A stretch of 64,000 nt of DNA, taken from contig OX442315.1 in assembly GCA_949358305.1 (NCBI GenBank), forward strand, positions 26,996,427-27,060,426, written 5' to 3'. Below are positions 22,779 to 33,459 of this stretch, piece by piece. Source of the stretch: Strigamia acuminata. Its lineage: Eukaryota > Arthropoda > Chilopoda > Geophilomorpha > Linotaeniidae. The first letter of the stretch is position 1, and each line of letters starts with the position of its first letter. Both the position numbers and the translations under genes were made by a program. The notes below the pieces were generated by a model, which saw only the letters and a list, made by a program, of their open reading frames with translations, was not told the DNA's origin and did no database searches.

Positions 22779-23271
22779 TTATTGGTAACTAAAAAAATAA
22801 AAAATAAAAAATTATATTTGCAATAAATAAAAATTGTAATAATGTATTCACCTTCCTCCGTACATCCCTGATTGATGACCGTACAGTGGAAGGATTGAGA
22901 TGCCTTGTGAACTCTCGTAACCCTTATAGTCATGAGATGGTTTATAGTCTTTGTACTCTTCGTGTTTCTGGTATACGGGTACGTGTATGGGGACGTAAAC
23001 TACTTCCTTCTTTGTTTCCTTCTTCTCGTAATGATGATCGTGCTTTGGGGCTGAGTAACTCATCATGTTTTGCATTCCTTTACCTCGAGCTCTAATACTC
23101 CATTTTCTGCCTTGCCCCCCATGACTCGGTACCATGTAAGAATGGTGTCCATCAGCAAAAACTTCAACGATGCACACAAGGGCAAGTGCCAATACTAACT
23201 GTTGATAAAGAAGGTTAGAATAGACAGTTTGTTTTGTAGGCAATCGTACTTACCAATTCTTTGATCGTCAT
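22779..23271 (-). CDS. Gene 12: secreted three-block KW-motif protein, KE-exon subgroup
   Basis: Exons 23254-23271 (MTIKEL), 22852-23198 and 22779-22788; 124 residues. Signal peptide core LVLALALVCIVEVFA. The mature start DGHHSYMVPSHGG leads to block 1, RKWSIRARGKGMQNM (residues 37-51). Block 2 is EVVYVPIHVPVY and block 3 is GISILPLYGHQ. The Gly tail is nearly absent. Apparent stop AGG TGA is AG|GTGAAT. The strong acceptor at 22789-22790 adds SYQ and a stop, parallel to gene 10. Exon 1 M(T/A)(I/L)KE(L/I) is shared with genes 14, 16 and 17, suggesting a recent sub-family. The 5' UTR is made of CAA/CCA repeats. Confidence 0.85.
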
Positions 23272-23279
23272 CTTGTTGG

Positions 23280-23330
23280 TTGTTGTTGGTGGTGGTGGTG
23301 GTTGTTGTTGTTGGTTGTTGGTGTGGTTGG
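23280..23330. repeat. Simple repeat in 5' UTR of gene 12
   Basis: GTT/GGT triplet repeats on the plus strand (CAA/ACC on the transcript), between the TATA box and the start codon. Confidence 0.7.
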
Positions 23331-23358
23331 ATAGTGACAATACTCGAAAATGTGTATC

Positions 23359-23366
23359 TTTATATA
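23359..23366 (-). promoter_or_regulatory. TATA box of gene 12
   Basis: TATATAAAG on the minus strand, 88 bases upstream of the start codon. Confidence 0.7.
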
Positions 23367-23369
23367 ATG

Positions 23370-24590
23370 GGCAACTTCATGGTCAAGTGCGTGCACTCTG
23401 ACTCGTCGTGTTAGTGGTTATAATCGTTCAAACCGATTTCATCCAAGGTTGTCTAATTTGATTATTAATTAGAAGAAACTTGAGTGATAATTGCTATTAT
23501 TTTAAAGTTTAAATACGGTTACTTAGCTGAATAAAAAAGAAAAGAAAATTTTCTTTACTTTTCTTTGCCCTAATTAATTTGGAGAATTTTTTTCTTTTGT
23601 TCTGGGAATTTTTCTTTGAATTGTGATCCTGAAATTTTGAGGTTGTTCACTCGTAAAACAGAAAGGTCAGGTTCATTATTACACAAAAACAAATATTTTC
23701 ATAAGTTTGATGACACCTGGGTCTATTGTTTACCATAAATGAACTTGGTTTTGGCACTTTAATAGCGTGGGTAAACGTTTTTACTCGTTAATTTATGGAC
23801 AAATTGTGAAAAGCTTAGATGTCAATATTACTTTCAATATTTATGGCGAATAAATGTCATGGTTGATTCTTTCAAGCTATCCATTTATTAGTGTACTAGT
23901 AAATGTACACTGTAGCCCGAACATAGGATGGGTTCCAGAAAGTTATCCAGCCCAACAGGTTGTACGAAAAACTGGGATGAGAAAATTCTAGACTGTTTAA
24001 TGTAACAAATGAATTCTGAACGTCACAAATGAAGCGTACGTTCATCGTTCGTGAGGTTAAATACAGAAACAATATTGTGCTTTGGCAAAAATATGGTATT
24101 CTTGGTGTCTCAGTCGCGGCTACTATTCGAGGGCGGCTACAATTTGAGGTCGACTCTTAATCGGTAAAATTCGATAATACAATTTTTTTTAATGCACATA
24201 CCGTAGAGGAGGAAATTTATTTTCTTAAATAAATAATACATAAAAAGCCGTCATACGGGTCAAAATTTAAACTATAGTCTGCGCCCGGTGTCTTGATGCC
24301 AAATTCAAACACTAAATTCTGTTTTGAATAAAACACACACACACACACACACACACACAAGTGAGATTTTCTAAAAATCATGTATTTGTTGTGTTTACCG
24401 GTGTGCATAGTTTGATTTTGGCATTTAGAGGTTGGGTTAGGAGGATTTAAGGTGGTTTTAAAATAATACAATAGAAAAACAAGTATTTTTTTTTATCTTT
24501 TTATTCAGTATTTGTAAAATGGTAAAAGATTACAATATAAATTAGATAAAACGTTTAAAAATTCTTAAAATGAATAATCTGAAAATGATA
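23370..24590. other. Intergenic with (CA)n microsatellite
   Basis: A (CA)n run of about 28 bases at 24331-24359. A GCGGCTACTATTCGAGGGCG segment near 24115 resembles one near 38735 and is probably repeat-derived. No gene supported. Confidence 0.5.
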
Positions 24591-24600
24591 GTCTGCTCTC

Positions 24601-24997
24601 TTAGTGATATCCTTCGTAATGATGTTGCATGGGATAATGATGGTCGTGGTAGGGAATAATTATCATTTTGGTATTGTCATGACTCTTGTAATGGTCCTTG
24701 TAATGGTCCTTGTGTTCAACTGGTACGGGATAGTAATGGACTTCGGGTTTTTTCTCCTCCTCTTTGTGGTAAGAAGGTATTTTCATCATGTTTTGCATTC
24801 CTTTGCCGCGAGCCCTGATTGTCCATTTTCTACCTCTTGATCCACCTGGCATCATGTACGAATGTCCATGTCCGTATCCATCTGCTAAAACTACTATTAC
24901 GCAGACGAGAAGTAGCAGTAGAATCATCTGAAAAAGAAAAAAAACTGCAATTTTCAAACGCTCGGAAGAATTTGGGACTTACCAATTTATGGGCCAT
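24601..24997 (-). CDS. Gene 13: secreted KW-motif protein, His/Lys/Tyr-rich, without third exon
   Basis: Exon 1 is 24983-24997 (MAHKL) and exon 2 is 24601-24927; 113 residues. Signal peptide core MILLLLLVCVIVVLA. The mature start DGYGHGHSYMMPGGSRG leads to block 1, RKWTIRARGKGMQNM (residues 38-52). Block 2 is EVHYYPVPVEHK, followed by KDHYKDHYKSHD. Block 3 is KMIIIPYHDHHYP and the chain ends EGYH. The C-terminal GYH is contiguous here, whereas in gene 14 the same GYH is split by an intron, so this copy has probably lost intron 2. The chain has almost no Gly repeats and is His-rich. A canonical TATA is not obvious; TATTTAA lies near 25086. Confidence 0.85.
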
Positions 24998-25093
24998 TAT
25001 TGTGTTTAAAGTTTTCACAACTTCAGCTAGTACGTCTGTCAGCTTGTCCTTGAAGAACTAAGATTTGTCTTGCAAATTTTTTGGTTAAATACT

Positions 25094-26370
25094 AAAAAAA
25101 AAAGACGTATCCACCCAGTTTGACCCGTTCTTAATCTTTGTCGGATTTGATTAATTTTTTTAGGTTGTGTTTTTTGGTGTGATATGACATATGTCAAACA
25201 ATTATTTTATTAAGTGGGGCTATTATGTTTTACCTAATTGCTTTGCACTATTAATTTAAAAATAAGCAAAATGTATCTTTTATTCTGAAGAACGGACATT
25301 TAGATTTTACTGGTAAGATTTCTGTTTTTCAGGTTATTTTTTTGCAGTTCGTATATATTTTGCAGTGGTTTACGCATATAGTACAGTTATACTGAAGGAA
25401 AAAATAGAAAATTGGATAAAATTGATTAAGTATCAACATTGAATCCAGGTACGATTTATTGCAAAGGGTGAGGTCGCTGTAATTTATTGTTAAATTTCTA
25501 TATTCGTCCAATGCTAGTATTATTGAGACTTTAATTTTGACAGATACACAAAATTTTTTTTTTAAAGTAAAACTTTATTAACACTTTTTATCACATACAA
25601 TTGATTTGTATTTTCTTCACTGACGATGTTGATATAATAACAAAAACTAGTCCATCGGCGCATGTAATATTATGCATCTCCAAATGTAACAAGAGTTCAT
25701 GCTTAAAAGAAAGCACTCACCCAATTAATGCAGCGTAAGCTTGTAATTACAAGGGTGCCTAAGTTGTTTTTGGCGGTATTAACACAGCTGCTAAAAGGCC
25801 ATTACCAATGGGAGCTTTAATTCTGTGATTTTCGTAAAAAAAATTAACCTCATAAGTTGTAAAAATAAATGTCACTAGGTGGTTTTCGAAAACTGGGCTC
25901 CAACTTCAAGCTACACAGTGACCAAGTGACGACGGGTGCATTCAAGTCACTTGTGTGCATTTATATAGTTTCTTTTATGACTGGCTTTTCGTTACGATTA
26001 ATATAAGCAGTTTGGAGATGACGCTAAACCCCTCATGACAGAAATTAAAGTATTTTAATGATTTTAAGGTTCAATATTTAATATTGGAGCTTGGAGTTTG
26101 GAGCCAAGTTTTCGCTAACCCTCTTTTGACTTTTCTTAACTTAACTTACGAAGTGACATTTTGCTTTTATTTTTCCGAAAATGAAATACCGTATTTAACT
26201 TAGAAATAAAACGTTTTTTTTTTTTACAAAACAAAATTAGTTCTTTATTTGACAAAATAAATCAGTATAAAATACATTTCTTTTTAGTAAAATGAAAAGG
26301 TTAAAAGCAATGACTGGCATACGATGCCACGTGATGAGCAGATTCAGCATTTATGACAAGACAACGCTGC
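25094..26370. other. Intergenic, no gene seen
   Basis: AT-rich; no short-exon gene pattern found. Confidence 0.5.
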
Positions 26371-26374
26371 TTAA

Positions 26375-26873
26375 TTAGTGATATCTGTAATACAATTACA
26401 ATTAAGCCCAACGTGCATTACAGGGGAATAAATAAATTTCAAATGTCTTACCCTCCTCCTCCATATTCGCCACCTTCATATCCACCATGATGCCCATATC
26501 CACCACCATGACCGTAAATCGGAATGATGGACATTTCATGTTTGCTCTCGTAACCACCTCCATGATGATCGTGAACTGGGACGGGATAATAAACCACTTC
26601 CTGTTTCTTCTTTTCCTCTTTCTTTGGATAATGCATTTGCATCATGTTTTGCATTCCTTTTCCCCTAGCTCTGATACTCCATTTTCTGCCGCCCCCGCCG
26701 CTCGGGACCATGTAAGAATGTCCGCCATGCCCGTATCCATCTCCAAAAACTTGCACGATGCACACAAATGCAAGAAATAGAATGAGCTGTTGAAGAAAGA
26801 TAAAAAAAAGACATTTCTATTTGAGTTTAGATTAATGTGAATGAGAGTCCTTTACCAGTTCTTTGATTGCCAT
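26375..26873 (-). CDS. Gene 14: secreted three-block KW-motif protein, KE-exon subgroup
   Basis: Exons 26856-26873 (MAIKEL), 26452-26786 and 26375-26384; 120 residues. Signal peptide core LILFLAFVCIVQVFG. The mature start DGYGHGGHSYMVPSGGGG leads to block 1, RKWSIRARGKGMQNM (residues 40-54). Block 2 is EVVYYPVPVHDH and block 3 is EMSIIPIYGHGGG, followed by a short Gly/Tyr/His tail. Apparent stop GGG TAA is GG|GTAAGA, a strong donor. The acceptor at 26385-26387 adds YH and a stop, reproducing the GYH end of gene 13. This pairing is the best internal evidence for the third exon. Confidence 0.88.
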
Positions 26874-26903
26874 TGCTTCTTGGTGTGAGGCTTCGGTTGT
26901 GTT

Positions 26904-26913
26904 GTGACCTTGG
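26904..26913. promoter_or_regulatory. CCAAGGTCAC site near gene 14 promoter
   Basis: GTGACCTTGG on the plus strand (CCAAGGTCAC on the minus), between the TATA box and the start codon. Matches YCAAGGYCR; function inferred. Confidence 0.3.
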
Positions 26914-26927
26914 TACTGGTTGTTGTG

Positions 26928-26937
26928 TATTTATATA
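26928..26937 (-). promoter_or_regulatory. TATA box of gene 14
   Basis: TATATAAATA on the minus strand, 55 bases upstream of the start codon. Confidence 0.7.
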
Positions 26938-26949
26938 CTCACGGTCAAG

Positions 26950-27670
26950 GATCCACAGCTGCGTCAAACAGCTCAGCTGTGATGATTCCACCCCTCGATA
27001 ATTGCGAGTGGCGATCAACCATCCGTTGGAAACGACATTTTTGCTTGAGTTCTATGATCCGAATACTCGTTTGTTCTGCTCGTTTAACATTTGTGTAATA
27101 TTTCGAGTTTTATTCTAGTCTGGCGATGTTTTTCATGCCCAAATTCTTTTCAGGTATTGTATCATTACATTAAGTGCTATTAAAAAATTTCGTTTTTTTT
27201 CCCCCGACCTAATTAGAAGCTAATTTGAAGCTACGGTAATTTGCATATTTTTGTGAGTGGCATTATTTTTTAATGACTTTCTTTCATTGTAAATTCGGTG
27301 GATTTACTTGTTGATTTGGTTTGGTTTTTAAAAATGTACAAAAATAGATTATTTTTACGCTTTTCTTTGATTTTGCTGATTTGGAATTTCTAACCGACGG
27401 TGTCTACAAATTTTTTTTACACATTTTGCTTAAAATTAAATATGTAGGCCTATTTAATTGGTAATTGTGGGGTGTAAAATGTGTACACATTTTTCTAGAC
27501 CCCTGTAAAATTATTTTTATATTTTTACTATAATAATCCACTTGACTTTCGTAAAAAAAAAATATTTTATTTAAAAGAAATTTTGTACATTAAACAAACT
27601 ATCTTGTTCACTTTCAACAAAAGTTATAAACAAAAAGTCACAATGAGAATAAATATTTTATTCAATAGCT
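26950..27670. other. Intergenic, no gene seen
   Basis: AT-rich; no gene supported. Confidence 0.5.
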
Positions 27671-27678
27671 TTGGTTGT

Positions 27679-29325
27679 CTAATGATAAACGATTTCTGGA
27701 TTTGCATATTTTGACGTTTTGTATGCTACGCTATTGAATCCACCTTCTGCTCTGTTTCCACCGCCGTTAGATTCAACTATTCCGCTCATAACTTGATGGT
27801 GAATTTCTTCATTGAAATCTTCGAGTTCATTATCATCAATATCGTCACCTGTGTCTCCTTTTTTGTTTTGCTCATTACTCATACTCATACGCTTTCCAGC
27901 TTGCATGTTATTACTATTAGGATATTCATTAGTTTCGTCGTTGTCTACGTTTTTATTATTCATGCTCTCTTGAGGTGACATTTCCTCGTCTTCATCATTA
28001 TTTCTGTTATTTATGCTCTCTTGAGGTAACATTTCCTCGCCTCCAATTTCTCCACGTCTTTGTCCTTGTTGTACGGAATTGTGTTCAATGTGGTTATCTT
28101 CGTCAAATCGCCTGTAGTTTTGACCTCCATACTTTCCGCCTCCAACAATGTGGTAATTTGCACTATACCCCTCGTTTGTTTGACCTTTATTGCCATTTCC
28201 ATGACCCACGTTACCTTTTTGATCGCCTGCTCCGTTACTAGAACCGCTCATATGACCACCTCCATATTCTTTCATATTTTTTCCTCCATCCTCATAATCT
28301 TCGTTTCCCATTCTATAACTTTTTCCACCGCCACCGTAACCACCACCCCCCATACCTCCACCACCCCCATATCCACCTCCCATGCCTCCACCACCTCCAT
28401 AACCACCACCGCCGCCTCCATAACCTCCTCCCATGTTTTGTCCACCACCGTAACTTCCTCCGCCACCGCCACCACCACCATATTCACCTCCACCTCCACT
28501 ACCTCCATATCCACCTCCACCTCCACCACCTCCATATCCACCTCCACCACCTTTCATGCCACCACCACCTCCGTATCCACCTCCACCACCTCCATATCCA
28601 CCTCCACCACCTTTCATGCCACCACCACCTCCGTATCCACCTCCACCACCTCCCATGCCACCACCACCTCCGTATCCACCTCCACCACCTCCATATCCAC
28701 CTCCACCACCTTTCATGCCACCACCACCTCCGTATCCACCTCCACCACCTCCCATGCCACCACCACTTCCGTATCCACCTCCTCCACCTCCACCACCTCC
28801 ATATCCATCTCCACCACCTCCATATCCACCTCCACCACCTCCATATCCACCTCCACCACCTCCATATCCACCTCCACCACCTCCATATCCCTTAGCTTGA
28901 CTAGTTTTTTTATATACGGCTACCATCTGCATTCCTTTTCCTTTTGCCCTCATGTACCACTTTCTACTTCTTCTTTTTTCCTTCCCAGATGGGACCATAT
29001 ATACATATGCTTTTTCATCTCCGCCATAACCCCCACCACCGCCGTAGCCGCCTCCGCCTCCGCCTCCACCTCCTCCACCACCATAACCGCCGCCTCCTCC
29101 TTTCGGTTGACCTCTTCCTTTAGCTCTAATTTGCCATTTTTTGCCATTTCCTCCTAGTGGCACAACTTGGTAACTTGTTTTTTCGTAACCGCCTCCTCCG
29201 TAATCATTTCCCAGGACGTGTAGAAAGCAGGCGACGACTATGATTGGAAACGTCTAACGTAAGATGTATTTTATTAGTAAACATCGATATTTTAATGCAA
29301 TATAACTCACCAAAAACGTAATCAT
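27679..29325 (-). CDS. Gene 15: large Gly-rich secreted protein with two KW motifs and acidic tail
   Basis: Exon 1 is 29311-29325 (MITFL) and exon 2 is 27679-29253; 529 residues, the longest of the array. Signal peptide core TFPIIVVACFLHVLG. Block 1 occurs twice: KKWQIRAKGRGQPKG near residue 45 and RKWYMRAKGKGMQMV near residue 100. Each follows a similar leader (YQVVPLGG and YVYMVPSG), so the leader-motif unit looks duplicated. About 200 residues of GGGGGYGG with GGMKGG/GGMGG repeats follow; the DNA has a 60-base period around 28500-28900. The last 200 residues are different: Asn/Asp/Glu/Gln-rich with two PQES(I/M)NN repeats, ending PEIVYH. The stop TAG is not a donor. Confidence 0.85.
28500..28900. 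repeat. 60-base coding repeats in gene 15
   Basis: Tandem units with CTTTCATGCC or CTCCCATGCC boundaries about every 60 bases, encoding GGMKGGGGGYGGGGGGYGG-like segments. The antisense strand reads as poly-Pro. Confidence 0.75.
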
Positions 29326-29329
29326 TCCG

Positions 29330-30620
29330 TCATTGATCTATTCCTAGTGGGTGAATCAGTCTTTTTTCGGTTCCTTTTGCAAAGTAAAAATACGTGAAAC
29401 ATTGAACATTAAATCTGTCGTTGTTTTCTTGTAGGTAAGAGCGAGATGTGTTTGTCTGAACTCAATGTTGCCTATACGCTTGTTTGATACAGCTCAGGTG
29501 TTGCGTGAGATGAAAGTTTGTTGCTCGGATATTTGGTTCCACGCTTGTGGATTTTTTTTTATATTCATTATTGTTCTATCATCTTACTATCAGGTTAACG
29601 CGGTCTTCGCCCGGGTGTATTAATACTTTTGTCTTTTGTCCTGAAATATGTGGATTTTGTTTATGCAAAGCCAACTTCAGCCCTGGTATAATTCACAGAT
29701 TGCCATAACAACAGACAGTGGCGGATTAATATCGTCGGGTCTACATGGTCTGACTAGTTCCATTTAGTGAACTTATAATGAGTGACTCAAATCGGCTTAT
29801 TTACAAAAATGAAATTTTTTTTAAAGAAAATAAAGCAAATTTTAGACATTAAAGTTCAAGTTGTAAACGCTACTTTAGGCGAAAAAGTGGTCCATTTCAA
29901 GTGAGGAAGTAGAGCATTTTAACAAACATTTTCACTTTTTTCAGTCATAAAATGATGTTCTGAAAACTTAATGCTGATTTTGAGCTTTCCAACATGTGAC
30001 TTAATTTGCCTTCTGGGTAATTCACTACACTTGTTGGTCAACCCTAACCCAAATCTCTCACTTTATCTAACTGTAATGGGATAATTAAGTTTATATTTAA
30101 GTAATTAGTAATTTTGTCGTGTATTGTATTTTTGCATTACTGTATTGACAGCATTCTTCTTTGAATAATGCTAACCGATCCACACCAGTGAAATCTGTAG
30201 TAAGTTTTGAATATCTTTGAATATCTATTGGGGCAAATTGAGCATAGTGGTCTACATCTACTCTGGTTGATAAAGCTAAGCTAAGCTATGACAGGAACAT
30301 TAAAACCTTCGATTGGAACAATAGGAGCACACCAAGTGTGGCCATAGACATTTCATCTGCTGGCTATCGGAAGTTATGGTAGTGTTATGGTGATTTGGTT
30401 TCCTGTTTTTTAAATGTTATTTTAAAAAAGAATTTAATAATTTTTCTTTTATTCATACTTTATTTGTTCTTATACGACGCCTACCATTGCCAAAGCAACA
30501 TAACAATTAATGGACATCACAGTAGTGTCATAAAAATAATGTATGGTTTAAAGTTACCTGAATAGAAATTCCGATATTTCAAAACCTAATAATAATAATA
30601 AAGGTTATTAATGGTTATAG
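29330..30620. other. Intergenic, no gene seen
   Basis: About 1.3 kb between gene 15 and the tRNA; no gene supported. Confidence 0.5.
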
Positions 30621-30632
30621 ATAATTATAGTT

Positions 30633-30704
30633 GGTTCCATGGTGTAATGGTTAGCACTCTGGACTCTGAATCCAGTGATCCGAGTTCAAATCTCGGTGGG
30701 ACCT
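30633..30704 (+). tRNA. tRNA-Gln (anticodon CTG)
   Basis: A 72-base cloverleaf without intron. The acceptor stem GGTTCCA pairs with TGGGACC (one G-U). The anticodon stem CTGGA/TCCAG closes the loop CTCTGAA with anticodon CTG. The T-arm contains GAGTTCAAATCTC and the A-box region is TGGTGTAATGGTTAGCA. A T-run at 30710-30714 fits a Pol III terminator. It is the only plus-strand gene in the array. Confidence 0.95.
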
Positions 30705-30714
30705 TTGTCTTTTT

Positions 30715-31455
30715 TCCGAAAATTATTATTTATACTTGAACTCATAACATAACTCATAACATTTAAAATATTTTTAGAAATTTTCTGTTTTTTTAAAATA
30801 ATTATCCGATAAGATATTATTTTACTAAAATTGTTCCGTGTAATATTGTTTACGTTATGCGGTCACTTTTCTTCTTTTTGGAGCCTTTCTTTAACAGTTC
30901 TAAATAGTAACAAGATCATGCCAGAAATATGATTTGTGCCAAAATGGTGAGAAAAATGTAGGATCTGTTGAAAAAACACAGACGACACTTTACTTAGCTG
31001 AAAAGCCGAGAAGCGAAATAAGCAAAATAATTTTTATAGATTGAAAAGGCTAATTTAAATTATACCGGTATGTCATCTTGGCAATAAATGTCGTTAACTT
31101 AAGACTTGTTCAATATTATTAAATGGCACTAGTACTTTGAAGAAAAAGCAATAGAGGGAGGGGTTTATCTCAACTGCTGGTCTATCTATAGACTTGATTT
31201 CCAGTCCAATTTTACATGATTTTTAGCACTTCTGACTGCTAAACTTAAAATATTCGATTACAAACAGATATTTAATATGAAGGATGCTGTATCCAAGTTG
31301 TGAGGAATCTGAATGATATCAAAATTCAATTGTAGTAGAAATGAACTCATATAAAAAATTGTAAATAGATATAAAACAACATTTTATTAAAAAAATAATT
31401 TTTTGATTTTAATACAACACATTTTATAATAAAATATGTATATAATATCTGTGCT
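30715..31455. other. Intergenic, no gene seen
   Basis: AT-rich; no gene supported. Confidence 0.5.
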
Positions 31456-31460
31456 TTGCT

Positions 31461-32011
31461 TTAATAGTAATTGCTGCAAAAATAAAAATAAATAAAAATA
31501 AAATAAAATAAAAATAAAAATTCAATTTTAATTAATTACTTAGAACTTTTTCCGTAATGTTGGTATCCTCCGTATCCTCCGTATTCGTCGCCACCTTTTC
31601 CGTACCCGTCGCCACCTTTTCCGTATCCATACATCGGTATGATTTTGATATCTTGTTTACTTTCGTATTCGTCCTCCTTGTCATCATAATATTTTTTCGA
31701 TTTTGAATAAACCGGAACTGGATAATAGACAACTTCATGTTCTTTCTTTTCTTCTTTCTTGTACGACGGCATGTGCATCATATTTTGCATCCCTTTGCCT
31801 TTAGCTCTGATTTTCCATTTACGGCCTCTTGAACCACCGGGCACCATATAAGAATGTCCCCCACCTCCACCGTAACCGCTCGCGTAGACTGCCTCCATGA
31901 AACACACGATAATGAATATCAGAAGAACCTAGGAAAATACCTTGTTCGTTTTCTTTTCTTTCGAAACATTATATTACGATGCTTAATACTCACTATTTCT
32001 TTGATCGCCAT
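31461..32011 (-). CDS. Gene 16: secreted three-block KW-motif protein, KE-exon subgroup
   Basis: Exons 31994-32011 (MAIKEI), 31540-31928 and 31461-31473; 139 residues. Signal peptide core VLLIFIIVCFMEAVYA. The mature start SGYGGGGGHSYMVPGGSRG leads to block 1, RKWKIRAKGKGMQNM (residues 42-56). Block 2 is EVVYYPVPVYSK, followed by a Lys/Asp/Glu/Tyr linker. Block 3 is DIKIIPMYGYGKGG, then GDGYGKGGDEYGG. Apparent stop AAG TAA is AA|GTAATT, a weaker donor, but the acceptor at 31474-31476 follows a long T-rich tract and adds NNYY and a stop, an aromatic end like genes 5 and 17. Confidence 0.82.
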
Positions 32012-32059
32012 CCTGTACGAATGATCTATTCAAACTGAAATTAACTGGATGAGTATTTT

Positions 32060-32067
32060 CTTTTATA
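32060..32067 (-). promoter_or_regulatory. TATA box of gene 16
   Basis: GTATAAAAG on the minus strand, 49 bases upstream of the start codon. Confidence 0.7.
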
Positions 32068-32069
32068 CT

Positions 32070-32835
32070 GGCAAAAATTGTTGGGGGATGGCAATTTACT
32101 GCAATTTTAGTGGTTGTTGTTGGTCCATAAAGTTAGGAGACCTCGAATTTGAAAGGTTGGTCTTCCTTGGTACAGTATCTGTGATAATTACTTTAAAGGG
32201 ATTAAAATATGTGACCAATTAATTTTTAAAAGTATATTTTTTCAAGGTAATTAATTTTCCTTGTTCTTTTTATCCTTAACCATGAAAATACCGATTACTC
32301 ATCTCCTAGCTCTTATTGCTTTTGCAGTTTTATTATGGGGAAATTTATTTTTTGAACGCAATTAACCTAATAAATGGATGGTTGAGCGATGTTATTCTGG
32401 TTAATGCGTAAAAGTAGATTAAATATCGCAAGTGAACTCCTAGACTAATAAATAATTATGTAAAAGGATAATCTTATCGTCCATTCTCACTTTCTTTATT
32501 TTAAAATGTAAATTACATTATTTGAGTTCCAGTATTTAGACTAATTAAAAACATTTTGTTAATTTTATACATTAGCAATCGACTGCAAAATTTCATAGAA
32601 TTTGCAAAAAAAAAAATTAAAATCAAAACTTTACGTCTGACAGTTAAAAACAAAAGAGAAAACACCATCCTGCATATACTCTAGAAATTAACATTAGGAT
32701 AATACACATTGCTTTCAGATATTCATATATCCTGCTGGGATTATCAATCACAAATGAAAATGTAAGCTGTAATCTCACACAGCATTATTATTTATATATT
32801 TACAACAACAAAAAAAATAGAATCTGTATTATTAT
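32070..32835. other. Intergenic, no gene seen
   Basis: AT-rich; no gene supported. Confidence 0.5.
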
Positions 32836-32840
32836 TATTA

Positions 32841-33358
32841 TTATCCATAATATTCCCCATACTGTCCACCATATCCCATTTTATCGTAGGCTCCAGCGGT
32901 GCCCATCTTATCATATCCACCATACATATCGTGGTGTCCTCCGTATTCGTGTCCGCCATAACCACCATGTCCGTAGATAGGAATGATCGATATCTCGTGT
33001 TTTTTACTTTCGTACTCCTTTCCACCGTAACCATGATGGTGGCCGTAACTGTGAACAGGAACTGGATAATAGTGAACTTCCTCCTTTTTCTTCTCGTATT
33101 TGGGATAATGCATTTGCATCATGTTTTGCATTCCTTTGCCCTTAGCTCTGATTTTCCATTTCTTTCCATGACCGCCAGATGGCATCATGTAAGAATGGCC
33201 ACCGTGGCCGTAACCATCGCCTTCAATTTGCGTTATGTAGATGAGGAAAACAGTTAACACAAGCTAAGAATAAATTTAAGATCCGTCAATTTTTTTTTTC
33301 AAAGTTGATGTTAAAAATTGGGTAGAAAATTTGTACTTACAATTTCTTTGAGTGTCAT
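32841..33358 (-). CDS. Gene 17: secreted three-block KW-motif protein, KE-exon subgroup, two exons
   Basis: Exon 1 is 33341-33358 (MTLKEI) and exon 2 is 32841-33263; 146 residues. Signal peptide core LVLTVFLIYITQIEG. The mature start DGYGHGGHSYMMPSGGHG leads to block 1, KKWKIRAKGKGMQNM (about residues 40-54). Block 2 is EVHYYPVPVHSYGHH and block 3 is EISIIPIYGHGGYGG. The tail has a GGYDKMG/GAYDKMG duplication and ends GEYYG. The stop TAA lies in an AAT repeat and is not part of a donor, so the third exon seen in gene 16 appears absent or fused. It is the rightmost block-1 gene. Confidence 0.85.
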
Positions 33359-33446
33359 GCTTAGATGATATTTGTCTACTGCAACTGAAATTTTTCGTAC
33401 CCTGCCGAGGTTCACGAAAATGATGCCCATTCTTTTGGGTTTTCTG

Positions 33447-33454
33447 TTTTTATA
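33447..33454 (-). promoter_or_regulatory. TATA box of gene 17
   Basis: GTATAAAAAC on the minus strand, 89 bases upstream of the start codon. Confidence 0.7.
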
Positions 33455-33459
33455 CTGTT

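Noticed and set aside
24331-24359. (CA)n tract inside a short minus-strand frame
   Set aside because: Microsatellite with no coding evidence.
13590-29000. Possible CRISPR-like or bacterial repeat arrays
   Set aside because: The regular repeats are in-frame Gly codons in spliced eukaryotic genes; there are no repeat-spacer patterns.
28060-29157. A 365-codon plus-strand frame rich in Ser/Thr/Ile, and a 114-codon poly-Pro frame at 28556-28900
   Set aside because: Both are antisense readings of the Gly-codon repeats of gene 15. GGN repeats automatically give Pro or Ser/Thr frames on the other strand. No promoter or signal.
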